Of a stretch of DNA of 64,000 nucleotides, positions 1 through 8,642 are shown piece by piece; the first letter of the stretch is position 1; each line of letters starts with the position of its first letter. The notes beneath the pieces were generated by a model. That model had not been told where the DNA came from and searched no databases. It saw nothing but the letters and a program-made list of their open reading frames with translations. The DNA is from an uncultured Flavobacteriaceae bacterium (GTDB taxonomy: Bacteria; Bacteroidota; Bacteroidia; Flavobacteriales; Flavobacteriaceae): positions 62,001 through 126,000 of the forward strand of contig CANNGA010000009.1 of the NCBI GenBank assembly GCA_947504035.1. The letters are read 5' to 3'. The position numbers and the translations under genes are program-made.

Positions 1-16
1 AAACGAACTTCATATC

Positions 17-349
17 ATGAATGTGTTAGAGAATCCTGCAAAAGATTCAGTTTACATCATAGCCATTAATGAAGCAAAGGTCGATGAAAGTTTTATTTCT
101 GGTACCATGATAAAGGATTCTTATGAACCGTGTTCATATTATGCCGTTATAGGTATTTTGGCGCGTATAGATGAGGAGGGAATTTATTTTAATGCTAGAA
201 ATAATAATTTTTTTGAAGGCGTGGATGCTTGCAGAAAAAATTACGATTTAGAATATGTTAAAAAACGTTACCATACTTATATATTTGAAGCTTTAGAAGA
301 AGCTAAAGGTTTAGAGATAGATAAAAGTAATGTTGGGGGGAGATTTTAA
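17..349 (+). CDS. hypothetical protein, possible accessory of the effector locus
   Basis: A 110-residue protein I do not recognise. It is mixed alpha/beta in composition, acidic, and has no signal peptide or membrane segment; it ends in an Arg-Phe. The frame stays open to the left edge of the window, so the ATG at 17 may be internal and the gene may begin further left. It lies 12 bp before the DUF4280 gene on the same strand, so both are probably cotranscribed, which would make it a cytoplasmic accessory (adaptor, chaperone or immunity protein) of the contractile-system locus. That role is inference from position only. Confidence 0.5.
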   Translation: MNVLENPAKDSVYIIAINEAKVDESFISGTMIKDSYEPCSYYAVIGILARIDEEGIYFNARNNNFFEGVDACRKNYDLEYVKKRYHTYIFEALEEAKGLEIDKSNVGGRF

Positions 350-361
350 GAAAGTATTATT

Positions 362-703
362 ATGAGTAACAAGGTATTAAACGGAGCAAAATTACGTTGT
401 GATAAAGGAAGTACGACTAGTAATTTAAACGTGCTTAGTCAGCAATTGGTTAAAATAGAGGGTAAATTGGTAGCTACAGAAATGGATTTTAATATAGGAG
501 TTAATATTTTGCCTTTTGGAGTGTGTTCTTTAACGCAGAAAAGTTGTGTTCCATCTACCACAAAATGGGTTAAAACGCACAATACTCATTTGATAAACAC
601 ACAAAGTGTTTTATTAAGCGAGTCTGTCTGCTCGTGCACTATTGGGGGGACTATTAAACCTGTTCATACCAATTACAATGGTTTTGTGTCGCATAAAACA
701 TGA
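362..703 (+). CDS. DUF4280 PAAR-like protein
   Basis: A 113-residue protein with the pattern of the DUF4280 family: an N-terminal NGAKLRC, a central segment with FGVC and paired Cys, a conserved Trp, a late Ser-rich stretch with C-x-C before IGG, and a His/Asn-rich end. The family is regarded as PAAR-like, meaning it caps the spike of type VI secretion and related contractile injection systems and carries effectors. Six cysteines are visible, in keeping with the family. It precedes the large OmpA-domain protein, the usual order of spike tip then cargo. No structural secretion genes are present in this window, so the apparatus must be encoded elsewhere if it exists. Confidence 0.82.
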   Translation: MSNKVLNGAKLRCDKGSTTSNLNVLSQQLVKIEGKLVATEMDFNIGVNILPFGVCSLTQKSCVPSTTKWVKTHNTHLINTQSVLLSESVCSCTIGGTIKPVHTNYNGFVSHKT

Positions 704-978
704 ATGATGCCTTTTATTGCTAAATTAAAGCAATAGATATTACTGTCTAATAGCATAAAAAAGTTTTGCAGTTTAGTTTTGATTGAGAAAGGTTTAAAAT
801 TAAAAAAGTGTAACCTTTATGGATCAGTTCTGGTAGATTTTTCGAAGCCATATCAAGAAGACACATTCAAACGAACGATTTTGCGTCGGTTATAGAGCTA
901 GAAGGTAGTAAAAAGGAGATTTTTCAAGCGTTTTATTACGAAGAAACACCCGATACTAAAAAAGGACGTGCAAAATGG

Positions 979-3519
979 GTGGCGCAACGCGATGCTACAG
1001 TGCCTTATTCTAAAAAAGACCAATCTGGAGTTATAGCCGATACTGTAGAAGTCTCTATAGACCCCAAGTTTTGTGGCACAAAAACCATGGCTTTAGAGGC
1101 TTTCATGAATAGACCTACAAATCAATATCCTGCTAAGTTATTGGTTTACGGGAAATGCGAACAAAAGTTATTAAGTACCACGTGGAGCAAAACCAGAGGG
1201 GGAACTGCGCTATCTAATACGTTAAAATTTGGAGACCATGTATGGTTAAATGCGCAGTTAGAAGGCTGTAATGGGAACTATTTAGAAGTAGAAATTTACC
1301 ATACAGAGGGAGGAAGCGATCCGCTAGCTGTAACCTACGTGTCTCAGTGCATTAGTGGAGAACTTAATATACGACTTAGAGATACCTATGGTTGGCGTAA
1401 ACATTATGGATGGATCAAGAATTCTATTGAGAAATACTATGCAAAAATTAAAATAAAAGGAAGCAAAAATTACATAGGCGATGCTACAAAAGAACTCGAG
1501 TTTAAGTTTGAAGTCTCATCTCGAGTAATACAGACAGCAGAAACAGTGCGTCCATTTAAATTAGGTAAAAACGAAATTGATATAGAGCGTTACGAAACCT
1601 GCCGTTTTAAAAAAATAAGCTTTAAAGACGAAGGCAAAACCATAGAGCTGTTTGAAGAAGGCAAACTAGGGCTAAAAGGCGAAAAACCAAAGCATTTTGC
1701 AATTTCTGAAAGGATTCATTTCGATGTAGACAAACACCACATACGGCCCGATGCTAAGCCCATACTGGACAAATTAGCCAAATTTTTAAAAGACAGTCCT
1801 TATATTCCTGTAGAACTTGGGGCACACTGCGACATACGGAAAGATGATAAATATAACTTGGTGTTATCTAAGGAAAGAGCCCAATCTTCGGTAGACTATC
1901 TAGTGCGTAAAGGAGTAGATAAAGACCGTATTTCGGCCGAAGGTTATGGTAGAAGCCGCTTGCTTATAAAAGGTGAGCACCTTAGCGAGGAAGAACACCA
2001 ACAAAACCGACGCGTGACTATAAGATTTAAACTCTCTGGTGGGGATGCGAAAGCGATGGTTTACCAAACTATTGGACCAGATAAAAACTCAGCAAAAGCA
2101 AAAAAAGAGCTCACCTTAAAAGTAAAAGGCTTAGAAAGTACTGCACATTGTTTTAAGAAAGGTACAAGTTTAGAGCATACTACAGAGGTGTCTGTTGTAG
2201 ATTATGTAGGCGGAACAAGCCGTTACGTAGGGACGAAAGATATTACAAGAAAAATGAGTGGTCCTGAGATTGATTTTTCATTGGCTCCTCTTAGTTTTAT
2301 ATGGCCGCATAGTGTAACCCCAACCGTTTATAAATACCACATTCATACCTGTAGGTATTATATAGATAAAACTAAGGAAACCATAGTTGTACATGTATAT
2401 CCAGATATTAAATGGAATTTCGATTTACTGCTAGATTTGAATAATAAATTAAGCGTAAAGTGGGCAAATTTGTCTCAAGCCAAGCATAAAGAAATGCTTA
2501 GTGAGGCAGCTAAGATAGGTGCAGAAAAAAGTAACAAACAAACAGATATAAAGTTTGCGGTAGCTTTAAAAGCAGAATGGAATAAAGTAAGTAAAGGGCA
2601 CTACGAAGATAATTTTAAACTTACCGCTAAGTTTGAACGCAGCATAAAACAACTGTACAGTATTTTTGCGGAGTTAAAAGAAATCTCTAAATACATTACA
2701 GGGCAAACTAAAGGGAAAGTTATAGAGTCTGCTCATAGGCTAAGTATAGGTAAAACCCTTCCTTTTAAAGTGGTAATGGTACCGCCAAGCTTATGTTTAG
2801 GGGCAGAATGGCAATGTGCTAGAGGTATAACAGACGATAAGCCAGCTTATAATTTAGGCACCGAAATAAAATTTTATTTCATAGCAAAACCGCTTATACG
2901 ATTAGAAATTGTAATAGATTTGCTAGACCTTATTGTGCAATCTGCACTAGTTGCTACCACAGGAGGGGCAGGTAATGGAGCAGCTAAAGTTTTACTGGAT
3001 CAGGTGGGTGAATGGCTTTCCGATGAGGATAATCCTGTAAACGTAAAAATGTATATGGAATTGGTGCTGTTTGGAGAGATAAGCGCAGATGCCAGTTTAA
3101 CCCACCATACGGCAGCACCTAACAAGGGTGAAGTTGGTCTAGATACTAAAGTAGGCATTATATTTAGAGCGGGTTTGGAGGTGAAAGCCACAATAGCTAT
3201 AATTGTAGCAGAATTTTATGCCGAAAGCCAGATCAGTGTAAAAGGCGAAGGCTCTATGACCTTTGGGCATAAATTAAATTATGTAGGCACATCTCATGGG
3301 GGCACTTTAAATTACCAACCCAAGATGCTGTTCGATGGGATTACCGCAGAGGTGGTCATAAAATCAAAAATAGGCATGGCGATTAGAAAATCTTGGTTCA
3401 ATTACGAACGTGAAAAAGAATTGATAGACTTCAAGAGGAAAAGGCAATTATTTCCGCCTTTTGACATCCTTAAAGAAGTTTCGGGAGGAGATGTCTCTAT
3501 TCCAATAATAAAAATGTGA
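979..3519 (+). CDS. OmpA-domain protein, probable contractile-system effector
   Basis: An 846-residue protein if translated from the GTG at 979. A region of beta-rich character covers residues 1-235. An OmpA-type peptidoglycan-binding domain covers about 246-354 and includes a GAHCDIR segment and a late QNRRVTI. A third beta-rich stretch covers 360-470, a helical stretch 470-590, and the C-terminal part (about 620-846) has hydrophobic helices around 640-690. The frame is open upstream to 814 with no ATG in it, so either the start is non-standard or the 5' end was lost; the 704-978 stretch holds no other convincing gene. Position after a PAAR-like gene and before a set of lipoproteins suggests an envelope-targeted toxin with immunity lipoproteins. 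The toxic activity itself is not recognisable to me. A second, broken copy lies at 7366-7895. Confidence 0.7.
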   Translation: MAQRDATVPYSKKDQSGVIADTVEVSIDPKFCGTKTMALEAFMNRPTNQYPAKLLVYGKCEQKLLSTTWSKTRGGTALSNTLKFGDHVWLNAQLEGCNGNYLEVEIYHTEGGSDPLAVTYVSQCISGELNIRLRDTYGWRKHYGWIKNSIEKYYAKIKIKGSKNYIGDATKELEFKFEVSSRVIQTAETVRPFKLGKNEIDIERYETCRFKKISFKDEGKTIELFEEGKLGLKGEKPKHFAISERIHFDVDKHHIRPDAKPILDKLAKFLKDSPYIPVELGAHCDIRKDDKYNLVLSKERAQSSVDYLVRKGVDKDRISAEGYGRSRLLIKGEHLSEEEHQQNRRVTIRFKLSGGDAKAMVYQTIGPDKNSAKAKKELTLKVKGLESTAHCFKKGTSLEHTTEVSVVDYVGGTSRYVGTKDITRKMSGPEIDFSLAPLSFIWPHSVTPTVYKYHIHTCRYYIDKTKETIVVHVYPDIKWNFDLLLDLNNKLSVKWANLSQAKHKEMLSEAAKIGAEKSNKQTDIKFAVALKAEWNKVSKGHYEDNFKLTAKFERSIKQLYSIFAELKEISKYITGQTKGKVIESAHRLSIGKTLPFKVVMVPPSLCLGAEWQCARGITDDKPAYNLGTEIKFYFIAKPLIRLEIVIDLLDLIVQSALVATTGGAGNGAAKVLLDQVGEWLSDEDNPVNVKMYMELVLFGEISADASLTHHTAAPNKGEVGLDTKVGIIFRAGLEVKATIAIIVAEFYAESQISVKGEGSMTFGHKLNYVGTSHGGTLNYQPKMLFDGITAEVVIKSKIGMAIRKSWFNYEREKELIDFKRKRQLFPPFDILKEVSGGDVSIPIIKM

Positions 3520-3536
3520 TAACTTTATATAATAAA

Positions 3537-4250
3537 ATGAAAAATAAAATAATACTATTCAGCAGTATTTTAATGCTAACGGTACTAACGAATTGCAATT
3601 CTCAAAAATCAAATACATTGGATCTTAGTAAGGACATACTCGGAAAACATATTGATTCTATTATAACATCAGATATTAAGACCAGAAAGAAGTCTAGTGG
3701 TTACGGGATAGATTATGATTATCGTAGAACAAGTTCAGAAATCTTATTAAATTTCAATGGAGCGAGTATTTACGGATATTTTGATCAGAATACAAATTAT
3801 CTAAAGAATACAGTAGAATTTCTTTTTGCTAAAAAAGATAAAATCATAGTGGGTTATGATGTATTTACCTATCAAACAGAAAAGAGTGACCTACTAATAC
3901 GGCAATTGGATCAATTTTTAGGAAAGCCTAATTTTACAGGGTATTTTAATGTTGAAGCACGCCAAGCTGGTAATTTTAATGCGAAAGTTTGGGAAGATAA
4001 AACGAATAATTGCACATATTTATTAGATGTTTCAAAACAAGAACATGGAAAAGAGTGTTGGTTGTTAGTGGTCGACAATAACAATCCCTATTTTTACAAT
4101 AGAGCCCTTGGAGTAGCAAGTTTTAACAGGTGGGAAGATTTTGTAAAATATAAAAAACGCTTTGAGAAACCAGAGACTTATACCTACCAAGACCACATAA
4201 AAGAAGCGACAGAAAATGGAAATGAATACATAAGTATTTTATCAGAGTAA
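3537..4250 (+). CDS. lipoprotein paralogue 1 of 4, probable immunity protein
   Basis: A 237-residue lipoprotein with a signal peptide ending in a lipobox (VLTNC) and the mature start CNSQKSN. I chose the ATG at 3537 over the GTG at 3516 that overlaps the effector stop: it gives exactly the 237-residue length of the next three paralogues and a normal signal peptide. The body contains motifs shared by all copies: a YGYF segment, FTYQTEKSDLLI, a W-D-K-T-NNCTYLLDV segment, and a conserved end (EYISILSE). It sits directly downstream of the OmpA-domain effector. Lipoprotein location plus tandem copies downstream of a toxin-like gene suggest periplasmic immunity; this is inference. Confidence 0.75.
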   Translation: MKNKIILFSSILMLTVLTNCNSQKSNTLDLSKDILGKHIDSIITSDIKTRKKSSGYGIDYDYRRTSSEILLNFNGASIYGYFDQNTNYLKNTVEFLFAKKDKIIVGYDVFTYQTEKSDLLIRQLDQFLGKPNFTGYFNVEARQAGNFNAKVWEDKTNNCTYLLDVSKQEHGKECWLLVVDNNNPYFYNRALGVASFNRWEDFVKYKKRFEKPETYTYQDHIKEATENGNEYISILSE

Positions 4251-4255
4251 TATTT

Positions 4256-4969
4256 ATGTTGAATATAAGGGCTTCATATTACTTCTTGTTTTGTTTTGTA
4301 GCGTTGACGCACTGTCATTCTCAAAAATCAAACACATTGGATCTTTGTAAGGGCATACTCGGAAAACATATTAATTCTATTATAAGTTCAGACGTAAAGA
4401 CTATACGTAATGTCCCAGGATATGGAGAGGGTAATGATGCTGTCAGATCAGGGGCAAAAGACCTCATGAATTTCAATGGGGTAAGTCTGTATGGGTATTT
4501 TGATGAAAATTCAAATTATCTGAAAAACTCTGTGAATTTTCTTTTTGCTAAAAAAGATAGTATCGTTGCATGTTATGAGATAAAAACCTATCAAACAGAA
4601 AAAAGTGAGTTATTGATCGAACAGTTATATAAATTTCTTGGAGAGCCTAATTTTACAGGGTATTTTAATGTTGAAGCACGCGAAGCTGGTGATTTTAATG
4701 CGAAAGTTTGGGACGATAAAACGAACAATTGCACATATTTGTTGGATGTTTCAAAACAAGAGCATGGAAAAGAGTGCTGGCTATTTATTGTAGATAACAG
4801 TAAAACTTATTTTTATAAGAGAGCTTTAGGGGTGGCTCCGTTTAACAAATGGGAAGATTATATTGAATATAAAAAACACTATAAAAAACCTGATAGTTAT
4901 ACCTATCAAGATCATATAAAAGAATTAACAGAGTATGGAGATGAATATATAAGTATTTTGTCAGAGTAA
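4256..4969 (+). CDS. lipoprotein paralogue 2 of 4, probable immunity protein
   Basis: A 237-residue lipoprotein (lipobox LTHC) that starts 5 bp after the preceding copy, so translation is probably coupled. It carries the same landmarks as copy 1, including long shared stretches near the WDDKTNNC motif, but differs most in residues 40-70, the segment that also varies among the other copies. That pattern of a variable front and conserved middle would suit a recognition surface under diversification. The function as an immunity protein is inferred from context. Confidence 0.75.
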   Translation: MLNIRASYYFLFCFVALTHCHSQKSNTLDLCKGILGKHINSIISSDVKTIRNVPGYGEGNDAVRSGAKDLMNFNGVSLYGYFDENSNYLKNSVNFLFAKKDSIVACYEIKTYQTEKSELLIEQLYKFLGEPNFTGYFNVEAREAGDFNAKVWDDKTNNCTYLLDVSKQEHGKECWLFIVDNSKTYFYKRALGVAPFNKWEDYIEYKKHYKKPDSYTYQDHIKELTEYGDEYISILSE

Positions 4970-6041
4970 TTTTATGTTGAGCATAAGAATGTCGTATTAC
5001 CTCTTGTTTTGTTTTGTAGTGTTGACGCACTGTCATTCTCAAAAATCAAATACTTTGGATCTCAGTAAGGGTATATTAGGAAAACATATAGATTCTATAA
5101 TAGCGCCTAATATTAAGACGATGCCTAATATTGTTGGACATGACTTAGATAATGATGGGATTGAAACAGGGGCAGAAGAGATTATGAATTTCAATGGGGT
5201 AAGTATTTACGGATATTCTGATGAAAACAAAAATTATCGAAAAAATTCAGTAGAATTTCTTTTTAAGAAAAAGGATAAAATAATAACTAGCTATGATGTA
5301 TTTACCTATCAAACAGAAAAAAGTGACCTACTAATACGGCAATTAGATCGATTTTTAGGAAAGCCTGATTTTATAGGGTATAGAGATGTTGAAGCACGTC
5401 AAGCAGGTGATTTTAATGCGAAAGTTTGGGAAGATAAAACGAATAATTGTACGTATTTGTTAGACGTTTCCATGCAGAACTATGGAAAAGTATGTTGGTT
5501 GATTGTAGTAGATAATAGTAAATCTTTTTTCTATAATAGAGCTATTGGGATAGCAGGTTTTAACAGATGGAGAAAATACATAAAATATAAAAAACGTTTT
5601 GAGAAACCAGAGACTTTTATGTATCAAGATTTTATAAAAGACCAAACAGAAAAAGGTGATGAATATATAAGTATTTTGTCAGAGTAATTTTATGTTGAGC
5701 ATAAGAATGTCGTATTACCTCTTGTTTTGTTTTGTAGTGTTGACGCACTGTCATTCTCAAAAATCAAATACTTTGGATCTCAGTAAGGGTATATTAGGAA
5801 AACATATAGATTCTATAATAGCGCCTAATATTAAGACGATGCCTAATATTGTTGGACATGACTTAGATAATGATGGGATTGAAACAGGGGCAGAAGAGAT
5901 TATGAATTTCAATGGGGTAAGTATTTACGGATATTCTGATGAAAACAAAAATTATCGAAAAAATTCAGTAGAATTTCTTTTTAAGAAAAAGGATAAAATA
6001 ATAACTAGCTATGATGTATTTACCTATCAAACAGAAAAAAG
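4940..6041 (+). repeat. 384-bp direct repeat within the lipoprotein array
   Basis: Bases 4940-5323 and 5658-6041 appear identical on reading, offset by 718 bp. The repeat covers the last codons of one gene, the 4-bp gap and the first half of the next gene, so the duplicated unit is one whole gene plus spacing. The lack of differences over 384 bp, against clear divergence further downstream, implies recent unequal crossing-over or gene conversion. Confidence 0.85.
4974..5687 (+). CDS. lipoprotein paralogue 3 of 4, probable immunity protein
   Basis: A 237-residue lipoprotein (lipobox LTHC), 4 bp after copy 2. Its first 130 or so residues are the same as those of copy 4, while its C-terminal 100 residues differ from copy 4 at scattered positions (for example around the GKPDF and WEDKT segments). 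This points to a recent duplication or gene conversion that covers only the 5' half. Same probable role as its neighbours. Confidence 0.75.
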   Translation: MLSIRMSYYLLFCFVVLTHCHSQKSNTLDLSKGILGKHIDSIIAPNIKTMPNIVGHDLDNDGIETGAEEIMNFNGVSIYGYSDENKNYRKNSVEFLFKKKDKIITSYDVFTYQTEKSDLLIRQLDRFLGKPDFIGYRDVEARQAGDFNAKVWEDKTNNCTYLLDVSMQNYGKVCWLIVVDNSKSFFYNRAIGIAGFNRWRKYIKYKKRFEKPETFMYQDFIKDQTEKGDEYISILSE

Positions 6042-6405
6042 CGATTTACTAATACGCCAATTAGATCAATTTTTAGGAAAGCCTAATTTCACAGGTTATG
6101 ATAATGTTGAAGCACGTCAAGCTGGTGATTTTGAAGCTAAAGTCTGGGCCGATAAAACAAGTAATTGCACGTATTTATTAAAAGTTTCTATGCAAAATTA
6201 TGGGAAAAAATGTTGGTTGATTGTAGTAGATAATAGTAAAATTTTTTTCTATAATAGAGCTATTGGGATAGCTGGTTTTAGCAAATGGGAAAATTTTGTA
6301 AAATATAAAAAACGTTTTGAGAAACCTGAAAATTTTACGTATCAAGATTATATAAAATATAAAACAGAAAAAGGCGATGAATACATAAGTATTTTATCAG
6401 AGTAA
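5692..6405 (+). CDS. lipoprotein paralogue 4 of 4, probable immunity protein
   Basis: A 237-residue lipoprotein, 4 bp after copy 3, and the last full-length member of the row. Its 5' half matches copy 3 while its 3' half has its own substitutions, including WADKTSNC in place of WEDKTNNC. It keeps the conserved end motif EYISILSE. Probable outer-membrane or periplasmic immunity lipoprotein by context; the activity is unknown. Confidence 0.75.
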   Translation: MLSIRMSYYLLFCFVVLTHCHSQKSNTLDLSKGILGKHIDSIIAPNIKTMPNIVGHDLDNDGIETGAEEIMNFNGVSIYGYSDENKNYRKNSVEFLFKKKDKIITSYDVFTYQTEKSDLLIRQLDQFLGKPNFTGYDNVEARQAGDFEAKVWADKTSNCTYLLKVSMQNYGKKCWLIVVDNSKIFFYNRAIGIAGFSKWENFVKYKKRFEKPENFTYQDYIKYKTEKGDEYISILSE

Positions 6406-6409
6406 TTTT

Positions 6410-6496
6410 ATGTTGAACATAAGAATGTCGTATTACCTCTTGTTTTGTTTTGTAGTGTTGACGCACTGTCAATCTCAAAAATCAAACATCGCATAG
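6410..6496 (+). pseudogene. fifth lipoprotein copy, truncated after the leader
   Basis: Twenty-eight codons starting from ATG at 6410 reproduce the signal peptide and lipobox of copies 3 and 4 (MLNIRMSYYLL... LTHCQSQKSN) and then stop at TAG 6494-6496. The rest of the gene is absent; the next gene begins 24 bp later. It is the deletion remnant of another tandem copy. Confidence 0.8.
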
Positions 6497-6520
6497 CATC
6501 ATTAATAAAAAAACAAAAAA

Positions 6521-7303
6521 ATGGTAAAAGAACCTTACTACATGCTAGAATTTACAACGGGTACTTGCTTGTTCGAAATTAGGGTAAATGACAACCCAAT
6601 AATGACAATGGATATAAAAGGAGGGGTGTCTACACGTATCCCTATAAATAATGGTATCTCTAAAACTGGGCCATTAGAAATTAGTATCAAGTTATTACCT
6701 AATTCTGGAAATTTAAGTTTAAGCGAAGGTTGTTTTTTTAACTATGCGGTTGTTCTTATGGATGTTGCTAATGGCGAGTTTAAAGAAATTGAATATTTGG
6801 GAAGTTACATATCGACACGCTTAAAGAAAGGTGAACAAAAAGTAATTATAAAACATACAGAGATGTATAAGGCTGTCGTTCCTTATGAAATGAAAGCTTT
6901 ATGGGAAGAAGGTCAAACCATAAACAAAGTTAAGGACGCTCAAGAGCATTTAAGAGCAGCTTATAGCCGTGTTTTGAATGTTATTAAACGTAAAGAATTT
7001 AACGTTTATAAAGATATGATTGCCGTAAGAGAGTATAATATGAAAGTAAGTATGTACTTGTCAGAAGATGAATCTGAAGCACGTTTTGTAGGTTTAAAAA
7101 ATGACTTTGAGAATGGGTACGATGTTGCAGAATTTCCCGAAGGTACCGTCATGATTACGTCAGCTTACGGGAAAAAGGTGTCCTTAAAGCGCTTAAATGG
7201 TGATCCTGCATTAGCTTTTGGAAATGTAGATGAGAACGAACAGATAATGCTAGATATTGAGTTTTACTACTCTAAAGAAACCAAACGGTTCGAAATTATT
7301 TAA
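6521..7303 (+). CDS. hypothetical protein, family A of the locus (copy 1)
   Basis: A 260-residue soluble protein with no signal peptide. The N-terminal ~90 residues look beta-rich (CLFEIRVNDNPI and a later LEISIKLLP), the middle is helical, and the C-terminal part contains YGKKVSLKRLNGDPAL and an acidic strand ending in FEII. It is clearly paralogous to the 258-residue protein at 8643-9419: same order of motifs and same end. I do not recognise the family. Being cytoplasmic, highly conserved between the two modules and always following the lipoproteins, it could be a loading chaperone or adaptor for the effector; that is a guess from context. Confidence 0.7.
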   Translation: MVKEPYYMLEFTTGTCLFEIRVNDNPIMTMDIKGGVSTRIPINNGISKTGPLEISIKLLPNSGNLSLSEGCFFNYAVVLMDVANGEFKEIEYLGSYISTRLKKGEQKVIIKHTEMYKAVVPYEMKALWEEGQTINKVKDAQEHLRAAYSRVLNVIKRKEFNVYKDMIAVREYNMKVSMYLSEDESEARFVGLKNDFENGYDVAEFPEGTVMITSAYGKKVSLKRLNGDPALAFGNVDENEQIMLDIEFYYSKETKRFEII

Positions 7304-7365
7304 CGTCAAGTTCTACCTGTAAATAAGCTAAGGAGACATCAGTTAAAATACGTTTTCTAAGACCA
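7304..7365 (+). pseudogene. 5' remnant of the 168-aa gene
   Basis: This stretch aligns with 9420-9480, the intergenic tail after the 258-aa gene plus the first codons of the 168-aa gene (shared run CATCAGTTAAAATACG). The start codon is changed (AGACAT instead of ATGCAT) and the frame breaks after about ten codons, where a segment of the effector gene is joined. It shows that module 1 once had the same gene order as module 2. Confidence 0.7.
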
Positions 7366-7512
7366 AAGCCCATACTGGACAAATTAGCCAAATTTTTAAA
7401 AGACAGTCCTTATATTTCTGTAGAACTTGGGGCACACTGCGACATACGGAAAGATGATAAATATAACTTGGTGTTATCTAAGGAAAGAGCCCAATCTTCG
7501 GTAGACTATCTA
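7366..7512 (+). repeat. 147-bp copy of the OmpA-domain segment of the effector gene
   Basis: These 147 bases match 1756-1902 in the effector gene with one visible difference (C to T in the TATATTCCTG segment). The length equals 49 codons of the OmpA domain. The flanks are unrelated to the flanks of the source and the downstream fragment is in a different frame, so this is a transferred or retained fragment and not a functional domain. Confidence 0.85.
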
Positions 7513-7514
7513 TT

Positions 7515-7895
7515 GGCATTACTCTAGAAGCAGGGTTAGTGATAAAGGCCGCATATGCTATTGTGGAAGCAGAATTTTTTGCAAATGGAGATTTTAAAGC
7601 TTCAGGAACAGGGTCTATAACCTTTGGACATACTTTAGCTTACCAAAGTGTAAGCGGAGGAGAAAAGACCTTAACATACAGACCGAATTTGTTGTTTGAT
7701 GGTATTCAGGCTACTGTGCATGCTAAGGCTGATATTGGTTTGGCTATAAAAAAAGGCTATTTTAAGGATACAGAATTTGCAATACCTATTGCAGATTTTG
7801 AACCAAAAGAGCCATATCTCATAGCAAAACCGATTGATATTATAGAAAAAATTGAAGATTTAACCGGCTTAAATGCAGTAATACCGATTGTATAA
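7515..7895 (+). pseudogene. C-terminal fragment of a second OmpA-type effector
   Basis: About 126 codons from GGC at 7515 correspond to the C-terminus of the 846-aa protein: AGLVIKAAYAI, a GSITFGH motif and LLFDGI align with AGLEVKATIAI, GSMTFGH and LLFDGI. The last ~40 residues differ, ending in AVIPIV instead of SIPIIKM. A GTG at 7539 could start a 118-residue product, but the fragment lacks the rest of the protein and its upstream junction is out of frame with the OmpA piece. It is best read as the tail of a decayed effector. A role as a spare C-terminal donor for recombination is possible. Confidence 0.7.
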
Positions 7896-7911
7896 ATAGA
7901 TTTAATGAATT

Positions 7912-8622
7912 ATGAAAAAGGTAATAATTATTTTACATTTTGTAAGCTTAGTTTTGTAGAGTTGTCAGTCACAATCTAACTTTGATCTGTCTCAAATTTC
8001 ACTAAACGAAAATATAGACAACTTACATTTAGAAAAATTAGATTTAGAAGAGAAAGATTTGTATTTGAATTCCGACTATTCTGGATATGTTATTTATGAT
8101 AAAGAATTTCTTAATTATGAGGGCGTTAATTTAGAAGGAAGAATTAACTCCGAAAGTAATTGGGAAAGGAATCAGGTTGCTTTTTGGTTTTCAAAAGAAA
8201 ATAAACTTATTTCTTTATTAGATATAGATCTATATACACACGATGAATGCGTTAAATTTTTAGATGTTTTAACTAAAAAATTAGGAGCTCCAGAATATAG
8301 ATACTATAGAGACAAAAGAGAACGAGAAAGGGAAAATCCAACAAATTACTTATGGGAAGATCTTATTAATAATAGAACTTATTTTTTAGATGTAGCAAGA
8401 GATTATGAAACTAAAAAATATGGAAGAGCGCATCTTTATGTGCTTAAAAATTCTAATACCGTATTGTACAATACAATGTTTGATTTTCCTGCATATGGAT
8501 ATTATAAAGCTTTTATAAAAGCAAGAAATGAAAAACAAAGCTCCAGTTATACGTACCAGCAATATGTGGAAGATAGAGTTAAGGCAGGAAGAGGTAAAAA
8601 CGAGACCTATTATTCAAAATAA
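7912..8622 (+). pseudogene. lipoprotein gene with an in-frame amber codon in its signal peptide
   Basis: From ATG 7912 the frame reads a hydrophobic leader, then TAG at 7957-7959, then directly SCQSQSNFDLS, exactly where a lipobox Cys should lie. The same frame continues to 8622. The encoded protein is a divergent member of the lipoprotein family upstream (the W-D/N-x-TYFLDV and TYQQY landmarks are kept, as is the FDLS start). Translation could only restart inside the mature part (for example TTG at 8059), which would give a protein without export. Either it is a fresh nonsense mutation, a sequence error, or the stop is read through. Confidence 0.75.
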
Positions 8623-8642
8623 TACATTAATGTGTAAATGAC

